NCBI GenBank assembly: GCA_050874385.1
Contig: JBNMKO010000008.1
Span: 4,086-68,085 of the forward strand
DNA from: CAG-882 sp050874385
GTDB lineage: Bacteria; Bacillota; Clostridia; Lachnospirales; Lachnospiraceae
DNA: 64,000 nucleotides
Reading direction: 5' to 3'
Shown piece after piece: positions 44,307 through 52,337 of the stretch. The notes below the pieces were generated by a model. That model searched no databases, was not told the origin of the DNA, and worked only from the letters and a program-made list of their open reading frames with translations. The position numbers were made by a program, and so were the translations under genes. The number at the start of each line of letters is the position of its first letter. Position 1 is the first letter of the stretch.

Positions 44307-44939
44307 ATGACAAGTGACACGTTATACCGAGTGAAAAAGGAAGATTTTCCTAAGCTTGAACAGCTTTTAATCAAATGTTTTGAGAAAGACCCGCTCTATG
44401 TGAGCATGATACCTGACGAGAATGTCAGAAAAAGGCTTATGCCTGAGCTTTTTAAGTGCGATTTGAATGAGTTTTATGAGACCTGCGAGATATTCGCTGA
44501 CAGCGAAGATATCAATGGTATTCTGATTGTGTCGGATGAGGCGGAGCCTTACAATCTGGTTCATTTCTATCTGTCGGAGGTGCTTGCCGAGCTTAGGACT
44601 GATGGGTATCTTTTGAAGGAAGACCCGTCTATGAAGACACTTAGGAACTTTATTATAGGAAGAGACTATCTCAATTCGAGCTGGACAGACCAGCTTCACC
44701 AGAATAACAGACTACATATAATATATCTGGCGGTAAATCCTGAATTTCAGCATCACGGCATTGCGGCGAAGCTTATCGGGGAGGTTGTCGACTATGCGGA
44801 CAAGCACAAGATGATGATATCACTTGAGACACATAATCCCAAGAATGTCGATATGTACAAGCATTTCGGGTTTCAGCTGTATGACACGATACAGAAGCAT
44901 TTCGAGCTTAAACAGTACTGCATGATAAAGCAGGCGTAA
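44307..44939 (+). CDS. GNAT-family N-acetyltransferase
   Basis: 210 residues, starting behind AGAGGAAAG. The acetyl-CoA-binding core is near residues 135-160: IIYLAVNPEFQHHGIAAKLI, the conserved beta4-turn-alpha3 with a Q/RxxGxxA/G pyrophosphate loop. THNPKNVDMYKHFGFQLYDT follows, which is motif B. The N-terminal half is family-variable. It transfers acetyl from acetyl-CoA to an unknown amine; small-molecule or protein targets are both possible. It is transcribed alone, from the extended -10 at 44219 to the terminator at 44967. Confidence 0.88.
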   Translation: MTSDTLYRVKKEDFPKLEQLLIKCFEKDPLYVSMIPDENVRKRLMPELFKCDLNEFYETCEIFADSEDINGILIVSDEAEPYNLVHFYLSEVLAELRTDGYLLKEDPSMKTLRNFIIGRDYLNSSWTDQLHQNNRLHIIYLAVNPEFQHHGIAAKLIGEVVDYADKHKMMISLETHNPKNVDMYKHFGFQLYDTIQKHFELKQYCMIKQA

Positions 44940-44966
44940 AAAAGTATATAATGGTGTTAAATGGTA

Positions 44967-44997
44967 AAAATCCCCTTGCATAAAAGGGGATTTTGTC
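44967..44997 (+). terminator. Intrinsic terminator
   Basis: Perfect 11-bp stem AAAATCCCCTT/AAGGGGATTTT (44967-44977 with 44984-44994), ending in TTTTG. Confidence 0.85.
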
Positions 44998-45084
44998 ATA
45001 CTATATTATTAAAATGGTATCATGGTCAAAAAGGTCGGGATATCAATAAAAATTCAGTTTTTATTTTAACCACGGAGGTGTTGT

Positions 45085-47562
45085 ATGGATACGGTTGTTT
45101 TTAACAAGGAGGACTTTAAGAAGTCCGTGTTAGACAATGTAAAGAATATTTACAGAAAGAATATCGATGAGGCTACCAAGCAGCAGGTATTTCAGGCTGT
45201 GGCGTATGCCGTTAAGGATATGATTATTGACAGATGGATTGCCACTCAGAAGGAATACGAGAAGCAGGATGTAAAGACTGTTTACTATATGTCAATGGAG
45301 TTCCTTATGGGACGAGCACTTGGCAACAATATGATTAACCTTTGCTGTTATAAGGAGGTCAAGGAGGTTCTTGACGAGCTCGGCTTTGACATCAATGTTA
45401 TAGAGGACCAGGAGCCGGATGCGGCACTTGGAAACGGAGGTCTTGGAAGACTTGCAGCATGTTTCCTCGACTCTCTTTCAACACTTGGCTATCCGGCTTA
45501 TGGCTGTGGTATCAGATACAAGTACGGAATGTTCAAGCAGGAGATTAGGGACGGATATCAGGTAGAGGTTCCTGATAACTGGTTAAAGGACGGCAACCCA
45601 TTTGAGGTTAAGCGTTCAGAGTACGCTGTCGAGGTCAAGTTCGGCGGATATGTAAGATGCTACAGAGGAGAGGACGGAAGAGACCATTTCGTTCAGGAGA
45701 ACTACCAGTGTGTAAACGCTGTTCCTTACGACCTTCCTATTGTCGGCTATGGCAACAATGTGGTAAATACACTCAGAATCTGGGATGCAGAGCCTATACA
45801 GCACTTCAACCTTGACTTCTTTGACAAGGGAGATTACCAGAAGGCTACAGAGCAGGAAAATCTTGCAAAGAACATCGTTGAGGTTCTCTACCCTAACGAC
45901 AACCACTATGCGGGCAAGGAGTTAAGACTCAAGCAGCAGTACTTCTTCATCTCCGCAAGCGTTCAGAGAGCAGTTGCAAAGTTCAAGGAGAAGCACAGCG
46001 ACATTCACCAGTTCCCGGAGAAGGTTTGCTTCCAGCTCAATGATACACATCCTACAGTTGCAGTCGCAGAGCTTATGAGAATACTTATCGACGAAGAGGG
46101 ACTTGAGTGGGATGAGGCATGGGATATCACAACAAAGACATGCGCTTACACTAACCATACAATCATGGCGGAGGCACTTGAGAAGTGGCCTATCGAGCTT
46201 TTCTCAAGACTTCTTCCTAGAATATATCAGATTGTCGAGGAGATTAACAGACGTTTTGTCGAGAAGATTAAGACAATGTACCCGGGCAATCAGGAGAAAA
46301 TCCGCAAGATGGCAATTGTGTACGATGGACAGGTTAAGATGGCTCACCTTGCAATCGCAGCAGGCTTCTCCGTAAACGGTGTTGCAAAGCTCCACACAGA
46401 GATACTTGAGAAGCAGGAGTTAAAGGACTTCTACGAGATGATGCCGGAAAAGTTCAACAATAAGACAAATGGTATCACACAGAGACGTTTCCTTCTCCAT
46501 GGAAATCCACTTCTTGCCGACTGGGTTACAAATAAGATTGGCGATGACTGGATTACAGACCTTCCACAGCTTAGCAAGCTCAAGGTATACGTTGACGATG
46601 AGTTAAGCCAGAGCGAGTTCATGCAGATTAAGTACCGCAACAAGATTCGTCTTGCCGAGTACATCAAGGAGCACAACGGTATTGACGTTGACCCTCGCTC
46701 AATCTTTGATGTTCAGGTAAAGAGACTTCATGAGTACAAGAGACAGCTCTTAAATATACTTCATGTAATGTATCTTTACAACCAGATAAAGGAGCATCCG
46801 GAGATGGATTTCTATCCTAGAACATTTATTTTCGGTGCGAAGGCGGCAGCAGGCTACAAGAGAGCCAAGGCTACAATCAAGCTCATCAACAATGTGGCAA
46901 ATGTTATCAACAACGATAAGTCAATCGACGGAAAGATTAAGGTTGTATTTATCGAGAACTATCGTGTATCCAATGCCGAGATTATCTTTGCGGCAGCGGA
47001 TGTCAGCGAGCAGATTTCCACAGCTTCAAAGGAGGCATCAGGTACAGGTAATATGAAGTTCATGTTAAACGGTGCTCTCACACTTGGAACTATGGACGGC
47101 GCAAATGTTGAGATTGTAAATGAGGTAGGTGCGGACAACGCAGTAATCTTTGGTCTCAGTGCGGACGAGGTTATCCGCTACGAGAACGAGGGCGGCTACA
47201 ATCCTATGGATATCTTCAACAACGATCAGGATATCAGACAGGTGCTCATGCAGCTCATCAACGGCTTCTATTCACCTGAGGACCCTGAGATGTTCAGAGA
47301 GATTTACGATTCACTTCTCCATGCACAGGGCGGCAACCGCGCTGATGTATACTTTATCCTCAAGGACTTCCGTTCTTATGCGGAGGCTCAGAAGAAGATA
47401 GAGGAGAAGTACCGCGACACCAAGGGCTGGGCTCGTTCAGCAATGCTCAACACGGCATGCAGCGGCAAGTTCACATCCGACAGAACAATCGAGGAGTATG
47501 TACACGATATCTGGCATCTTGAGAAAGTTAAGGTTGAACTTACGGACGCAGATTGTATCTAA
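45085..47562 (+). CDS. glgP: Glycogen/starch phosphorylase
   Basis: 825 residues, the usual size for the family, behind GGAGGT. Recognisable blocks: YYMSMEFLMGRAL, AALGNGGLGRLAACFLDSL, RVSNAEIIFAAADVSEQIS and the pyridoxal-phosphate site GTGNMKFMLNGALTLGTMDG with Lys 658. The enzyme cleaves alpha-1,4-glucan ends with phosphate to give glucose-1-phosphate in the cytoplasm. Codon use is strongly biased to a few codons (AAG, CTT/CTC, GAG), as in highly expressed genes of this genome. It stands alone between two terminators. Confidence 0.97.
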   Translation: MDTVVFNKEDFKKSVLDNVKNIYRKNIDEATKQQVFQAVAYAVKDMIIDRWIATQKEYEKQDVKTVYYMSMEFLMGRALGNNMINLCCYKEVKEVLDELGFDINVIEDQEPDAALGNGGLGRLAACFLDSLSTLGYPAYGCGIRYKYGMFKQEIRDGYQVEVPDNWLKDGNPFEVKRSEYAVEVKFGGYVRCYRGEDGRDHFVQENYQCVNAVPYDLPIVGYGNNVVNTLRIWDAEPIQHFNLDFFDKGDYQKATEQENLAKNIVEVLYPNDNHYAGKELRLKQQYFFISASVQRAVAKFKEKHSDIHQFPEKVCFQLNDTHPTVAVAELMRILIDEEGLEWDEAWDITTKTCAYTNHTIMAEALEKWPIELFSRLLPRIYQIVEEINRRFVEKIKTMYPGNQEKIRKMAIVYDGQVKMAHLAIAAGFSVNGVAKLHTEILEKQELKDFYEMMPEKFNNKTNGITQRRFLLHGNPLLADWVTNKIGDDWITDLPQLSKLKVYVDDELSQSEFMQIKYRNKIRLAEYIKEHNGIDVDPRSIFDVQVKRLHEYKRQLLNILHVMYLYNQIKEHPEMDFYPRTFIFGAKAAAGYKRAKATIKLINNVANVINNDKSIDGKIKVVFIENYRVSNAEIIFAAADVSEQISTASKEASGTGNMKFMLNGALTLGTMDGANVEIVNEVGADNAVIFGLSADEVIRYENEGGYNPMDIFNNDQDIRQVLMQLINGFYSPEDPEMFREIYDSLLHAQGGNRADVYFILKDFRSYAEAQKKIEEKYRDTKGWARSAMLNTACSGKFTSDRTIEEYVHDIWHLEKVKVELTDADCI

Positions 47563-47581
47563 GAAAAAAGCAATAAATAGG

Positions 47582-47620
47582 GCACTCCCTGCATAGACTA
47601 TGTGCAGGGGGTGCTTTTTT
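47582..47620 (+). terminator. Intrinsic terminator of glgP
   Basis: 12-bp stem with one G-U pair (47582-47593 with 47603-47614), then six T. The G-run of the right arm also lies 11 bases before the SpoIID start codon and is its only visible ribosome binding site. Confidence 0.85.
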
Positions 47621-47622
47621 GT

Positions 47623-48567
47623 ATGAAAAGACAGATTAAATTTGTGCTGTACTGCATTGTGGCAGTTTTTTTTATACCATTTATGATTACACTCATACTG
47701 AGCGGAGTGGGGCTTGAGAAGGATAAAATCGGACTTGCCCTCACCTCGAAGCTGACCGGGAATGATGGAAAGAGTGCGGTGTCAGTCAGTTATTCTGTCG
47801 GCAGTGAGAATATGAATATGGAGGAGTATGTCGCCGGGATGCTTGCTCCGGCATACGACTATTGTGATAATATTGAATTTTTAAAGACTATGGCGGTAAT
47901 GTGCCGGACTTATATGACATATTGCAATGAGAATAATAAGAAAAATGAGGCGGCATTTTACACTGATTTGCAGCTAAAAGAGCGCTGGGGAGATGAGTGG
48001 GAGGATAAGAAGGCGGCACTCACGGTTGCGGTGGAACAGACAAAGGGCGTTGTCATTACCTGTGATGGCAGCACGATTTACCCATACAGCCATACGCTCA
48101 CAAGCGGATATACAAGAAATTTGAGGGAGAGCTGTAAATATCTGTGCGAGGCGGCGCAGACGCAGGACAGCACCGACGAGGGATATGTGAGTGTGTGTGA
48201 TTTCACGGACAAGGAGTTTGCAGCCTTGGTAAAGAAAAATCTCGACGGTCTGTATTTTGACGAGAAGCATGCCGCAAATCAGCTACAGATAGTCGAGAAG
48301 ACAACAGGCGGTTATGTGGTGCTTATTCAGGTTGGAAACATGGTGATTGACGGGGACACCTTTGCAAAAATGCTTGGACTTGCATCGCCGTCATTTACAT
48401 ACAAGGAAGTGACGGACGGCATCCGGTTTACTGTGAGGGGGCAGGGAAGCGGTTACGGGCTTTCGATATCAGGGGCAAGGCAGAAGGCTTTGGAAGGACA
48501 GTCGTATCAGGAAATTATCAATTATTATTTTGAAAATATAACCATTCAAGGCAAAGAAAATGAATAA
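47623..48567 (+). CDS. spoIID: Stage II sporulation protein D
   Basis: 314 residues from ATG 47623. An N-terminal membrane anchor (FVLYCIVAVFFIPFMITLIL) precedes the SpoIID/LytB domain: NMEEYVAGMLAP, KTMAVMCRTYMTY, the serine/glycine-rich HTLTSGYTRNL and the closing VRGQGSGYGLSISGARQKAL. SpoIID is a lytic transglycosylase of the engulfment complex, acting on peptidoglycan between mother cell and forespore. The next gene is SpoIIQ-like, the typical clostridial order. Transcription from a sporulation sigma promoter is expected, but I could not place one. The only ribosome binding site lies inside the upstream terminator arm. Confidence 0.93.
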   Translation: MKRQIKFVLYCIVAVFFIPFMITLILSGVGLEKDKIGLALTSKLTGNDGKSAVSVSYSVGSENMNMEEYVAGMLAPAYDYCDNIEFLKTMAVMCRTYMTYCNENNKKNEAAFYTDLQLKERWGDEWEDKKAALTVAVEQTKGVVITCDGSTIYPYSHTLTSGYTRNLRESCKYLCEAAQTQDSTDEGYVSVCDFTDKEFAALVKKNLDGLYFDEKHAANQLQIVEKTTGGYVVLIQVGNMVIDGDTFAKMLGLASPSFTYKEVTDGIRFTVRGQGSGYGLSISGARQKALEGQSYQEIINYYFENITIQGKENE

Positions 48568-48668
48568 AAACAGATATCTTAAAGGATAATATGACAAGAT
48601 ATTCAAAGATAACATCACAATATCTGTATAAAATAATTGTGTGTGGCAATCCTATTATCAAGAGTAAA

Positions 48669-48699
48669 GGAACTATACGGCAGGCAGCGGTATAGTTCC
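48669..48699 (+). other. Perfect hairpin before spoIIQ
   Basis: GGAACTATAC (48669-48678) pairs with GTATAGTTCC (48690-48699), with an 11-base loop. No T-run follows, so it is not a standard terminator. It lies 100 bases before the spoIIQ start and could be an operator or leader structure. Confidence 0.5.
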
Positions 48700-48798
48700 C
48701 GGTATAGCTCAGGAAAAATGATAATGCGAATGTACGCTGGTGACATGGCAGTGCAACTGCTAATTGTGACGGCGCAGGTTCAGCAAGAGGAGGTTGCC

Positions 48799-49890
48799 TT
48801 GAATAGACGAAGAAATAAGGTGGATATGGAAAAGGTATTTGCCACCGTCATCTCTCTTGCCATCATGGTTGCTCTGGTGGTTGGAGTAGTATCTATACTT
48901 AGAAGCAATAATTCGAAAGGTGATAACAAACAGAATTATATTGATTTGAATGAAATCAACGAGGCTTTAGGTGAGAGTGGGCAGAACACACCGGAGTCCG
49001 GCGAAAGCATGGAGGAACAGACAAATGTTGCAAGAAATGATGAAAAAGACATCAAAGATGATAAGAGCAATGATGAAAAAAATACGACAAAAGGCAATGA
49101 CAATTCCGTCAACCCTTCGGAAGAAAGTGTTGAAAGCGGAGAGAACGATGTGGCGAAAAATACAGATAATAAAGGACAAAAGGACGCAGAAAATACAGTA
49201 GGTGAGGAGAGCACAGCCGCACAGCAGGAAAATACGAGCGACAACGCCGAGGTCGGGGCAACGGTTGCCGACGGCGGCACTCAGGATGAGGCGCAGACTG
49301 TTGTGGACGGCACGGATGTAGCGCAGGCGGGGGAGAGCTTGCCGGCAGACAATGGGGAGAATGTATCTGAGGGGGTGCAGACAGCAGAGGGAGAGACAGT
49401 TGAAAATCCTGAAAATATAGGTGACACCACACCTGTAAATGCGAGCACCGCAACCATACTTGGCTATAACTTCAACGAGGAGAGCACAATGATGTGGCCG
49501 GCTACCGGCGATGTCATCTTAAATTACAACATGACCAACACAATATATTTTCCTACGCTTGATGTGTACAGATGCAATCCGGCAATCGTCATAAGCGCGC
49601 CGGAGGACTCGGTTGTCTGTGCGGCGGCAGACGGTATTGTGATTGCGGTGTATGAGACAAATGAGACCGGGCTTACAATGGAGATTGCGCTTGGAAATGA
49701 CTATGTTATGACTTACGGACAGCTCAAAAATCTCGCTGTAGGTGTGGGAAGTCAGGTGAAAAGAGGCGATGTGCTCGCCGCTGTGGCAGCACCGAGCCAG
49801 TACTATACCGTTGAGGGAAGCAATCTGTACTTCAAGCTTGACAAGGCGGGGACAAGCGTGAACCCTATGGATTTCATTGACGCAGAGTAG
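48799..49890 (+). CDS. spoIIQ: SpoIIQ-like protein with degenerate LytM (M23) domain
   Basis: 363 residues from TTG 48799, behind AGAGGAGG; ATG 48826 is an alternative. One membrane anchor near 18-38 (VISLAIMVALVVGVVSIL), then an acidic Ser/Glu/Asn-rich linker of ~170 residues, then an M23-type beta domain (MWPATGDVILNYN to the end). The metal-binding His residues are missing: the HxxxD site reads RCNPAIV and the HxH site reads YGQL. It is therefore probably structural, linking forespore and mother-cell membranes in the SpoIIQ-SpoIIIAH channel. Its place after spoIID supports the name. The long acidic linker is unusual. Confidence 0.85.
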   Translation: MNRRRNKVDMEKVFATVISLAIMVALVVGVVSILRSNNSKGDNKQNYIDLNEINEALGESGQNTPESGESMEEQTNVARNDEKDIKDDKSNDEKNTTKGNDNSVNPSEESVESGENDVAKNTDNKGQKDAENTVGEESTAAQQENTSDNAEVGATVADGGTQDEAQTVVDGTDVAQAGESLPADNGENVSEGVQTAEGETVENPENIGDTTPVNASTATILGYNFNEESTMMWPATGDVILNYNMTNTIYFPTLDVYRCNPAIVISAPEDSVVCAAADGIVIAVYETNETGLTMEIALGNDYVMTYGQLKNLAVGVGSQVKRGDVLAAVAAPSQYYTVEGSNLYFKLDKAGTSVNPMDFIDAE

Positions 49891-49955
49891 AGAAGATAAT
49901 TGCCAAGAGCATAATATAATAGAGAAGATAGTGATAATTTTTCCCTTATAAATTT

Positions 49956-50002
49956 AAAGCCTGAAATCTGTTCACATAAAGTGAATACGGATTTCAGGCT
50001 TT
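49956..50002. terminator. Bidirectional terminator between convergent genes
   Basis: A perfect 13-bp stem, AAAGCCTGAAATC (49956-49968) with GATTTCAGGCTTT (49990-50002). The loop contains a second short pair, TTCAC/GTGAA. It serves spoIIQ and the chemoreceptor gene. Confidence 0.85.
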
Positions 50003-50020
50003 GGTTTTGTATATGGACGT

Positions 50021-52105
50021 TTATTTTCTTAGAACACTCTCTACATATTCCATAACATATATGTTGTCCTCCGGCATTTGACAGCCCACGAGGTATGTGC
50101 CGTTGTTGTCGGTACTTCTTATAATCTTGCCGTCAAAGACGTTGTGCGCCGTGAGCACAAAGTTGTCAATAGTCACGCAGATGTCAGCACCCTTGCTGTC
50201 GGCAAAGAAGCTGTCCTTGCTTGAAAATGCAAAACCGTTGGCGCTTATGTTGTCCATTGTGGCATCGTATACCTGACCGGTCTTTTTGTTCGTTATCGTA
50301 CAGTGGTTGTGGACATCTATTCTAGGATATTTGCGGCGGTTGGTTATCTTAGGTCTTGTGCTTATGTTTACAGTGACATTGCCTCCGTCGGATGGTGCAA
50401 GTTCAGCTTTCTCCCAACAGTAGAGAACATTGCCGACTGTGACATTCACACTGCATGGGACAGCCTTTTTAAATGAAGGAATATGGGCAGAGCCCACAAC
50501 TATTCCCATTGGAAGCTGTTCTACAAGTTCGCCGTGGTATTCAGCATCTTCTCCGCCCACGTTGGTGTGGATGATAACCTTCATGCCGGGGTGGACATCC
50601 TCGATACCCATAAATCCGCCTACACCCAGCTCGCACATGAGAGCCTCGATAACCTCCTCAATTTCGTTGATGTTCTCGGAGCTTTCGGTGTACTTGCTCA
50701 CCATACGCTTGCTCGTGTCACTCGAATCGGAGATACAGTTGTTCATGTTGGTGACGATGGATGAAACCTGTTCCATGTTGTCCACAAGCTGATGGTTGGA
50801 GACCTCGACATCCTTCATGGCGTTGTCTATAACCTGAATATGTTCGCCTAGCTGTTTTGAGTCGGCGGTAATCTTGTTCACGTTCTCGCCCGTGAGAGTC
50901 ACTTTCTCGAGGGTGGTGGCAATGAGCTTTAATGTCTCCTCTATGGATGCGGTCATTTTAGCTGAGGTCTCATCAAGACGTATGAGGGCATCCTCAATCT
51001 GGCCGGACGAGGATTTTGTCTCGGTGCTGAGTGTACGAATCTGTTCGGCAACCACAGCGAAGCCGCGTCCAGCATCGCCTGCCCTTGCAGCTTCAATGGA
51101 GGCATTGAGGGCGAGGAGGTTTGTCTGACTTGAAATGCTCTGTATGGTGCTTGTCTCCTCCTTAACCTTCTCAAACTCCGCCTTGAAATCGTGGAGCACC
51201 TTGTCGACCTCGGATGAGAGCTGTGACATTGTGTGCGTCGTCTTTACAAGCTCCTCAAGGTCTGTGCCGCTGACTGTGGCGTGTTCCTGCGACTCCGATG
51301 TCAGAGTTACCATCTGCTCGATAAGCTCGGCGACATTTGTCACCTGTGAGTTGATGTCTGTCGTCATCTCGAGGGATGACGCGGTTCTGTCCATAAGGCT
51401 GTTGCTGTTCTGTGTCAGCTCATTCATTCCAAGAACGACCACATCGGAGCCGTGCTTGTTCTCGGATGCAAGCTCATTTACAACGGTTATTCCGTCCATT
51501 ATCGTGTTGCTCGCCGTCTTGACCTTCTCCACCGTGTTGACAACGCGCTCGAGGTCTGACTTTATGCTGTCAGTCATCGCACCGTCGGACTCGTTTAAGT
51601 GCTTTATTGACATGACATAGCAGATGTAGCAGAGTATGATACACGATAGCTGGAGCTGATAGTCCTTGACGTATGCGTCGGATGTGTAGCCTGCCATATA
51701 TTTGTAGACAGCTCCAAGTATGATTATTATGGTGTTGGCTATGCCGCATTTCACTATAAAGCCCTTGTCCTTATAGATTATCAATAGGCTGGTAACGGGC
51801 AGTATGTATGTGAATGCGATAACCGACTCGGTGGTACACAGCACGAAAGTGTAAAAAATTCCATAGCCGATTACCAGATTGTACTTGTATATGTCTGTGG
51901 CTTTGCCCTTAATCTTCATTAAAATCTCGCCGGATATGAATGGAATCCAGCACAGTAAAAGAAAAATAATGTAATTTGTACCCGGATATAAACCCTTTGG
52001 TACGTCGCTTCCATAATTGGCAGACAAAAGTATGGCAAATACAAGCCATATGCGTCTCGCCTTTTGATTGGCTTTCTCTTTAAAGACATTTGCGTCGTAA
52101 GTCAT
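50021..52105 (-). CDS. Chemoreceptor-like signalling protein with C-terminal PilZ domain
   Basis: 694 residues from ATG 52105 (GGGAGG seven bases upstream; a TTG two codons earlier is too close). Five or six N-terminal membrane helices (residues 18-168) have no large outer domain. A long MCP coiled coil (180-500) has the conserved tip QTNLLALNASIEAARAGDAG (327-346). The C-terminal ~180 residues form a PilZ-type unit with RRKYPRI and NISANGF, the RxxxR and D/NxSxxG motifs that bind cyclic di-GMP. It joins chemotaxis-type signalling to c-di-GMP in one chain. No che genes are nearby. Confidence 0.9.
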   Translation of the reverse strand: MTYDANVFKEKANQKARRIWLVFAILLSANYGSDVPKGLYPGTNYIIFLLLCWIPFISGEILMKIKGKATDIYKYNLVIGYGIFYTFVLCTTESVIAFTYILPVTSLLIIYKDKGFIVKCGIANTIIIILGAVYKYMAGYTSDAYVKDYQLQLSCIILCYICYVMSIKHLNESDGAMTDSIKSDLERVVNTVEKVKTASNTIMDGITVVNELASENKHGSDVVVLGMNELTQNSNSLMDRTASSLEMTTDINSQVTNVAELIEQMVTLTSESQEHATVSGTDLEELVKTTHTMSQLSSEVDKVLHDFKAEFEKVKEETSTIQSISSQTNLLALNASIEAARAGDAGRGFAVVAEQIRTLSTETKSSSGQIEDALIRLDETSAKMTASIEETLKLIATTLEKVTLTGENVNKITADSKQLGEHIQVIDNAMKDVEVSNHQLVDNMEQVSSIVTNMNNCISDSSDTSKRMVSKYTESSENINEIEEVIEALMCELGVGGFMGIEDVHPGMKVIIHTNVGGEDAEYHGELVEQLPMGIVVGSAHIPSFKKAVPCSVNVTVGNVLYCWEKAELAPSDGGNVTVNISTRPKITNRRKYPRIDVHNHCTITNKKTGQVYDATMDNISANGFAFSSKDSFFADSKGADICVTIDNFVLTAHNVFDGKIIRSTDNNGTYLVGCQMPEDNIYVMEYVESVLRK

Positions 52106-52147
52106 AATCAAGCCTCCCTTGTATTTTTTAGGTAAATTAACAAATAT

Positions 52148-52176
52148 ATTCTATTCCTTTTCTTTGCATGTTTCAA
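52148..52176 (-). promoter_or_regulatory. Promoter of the chemoreceptor-PilZ gene
   Basis: Minus strand: TTGAAA (52176-52171), 17 bases, TAGAAT (52153-52148). A housekeeping-type promoter; no flagellar sigma-28 motif was seen. Confidence 0.6.
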
Positions 52177-52279
52177 GCTGTTTTTGTATCAATATAAGTA
52201 CAATTTTAATAGGCATTTGAGATAAAAAGTCCTATAGGAAATATAGGAAAATTGGAAATTATAAAAATTTGCCATAGTG

Positions 52280-52308
52280 TTGAAATAATTAGAAATATGA
52301 TGTATACT
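52280..52308 (+). promoter_or_regulatory. Promoter of the SNF2 helicase gene
   Basis: TTGAAA (52280-52285), 17-base spacer, TATACT (52303-52308), 30 bases before the ATG. Confidence 0.7.
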
Positions 52309-52337
52309 ATTCTTATTACACTTATTGGGAGTACAAT

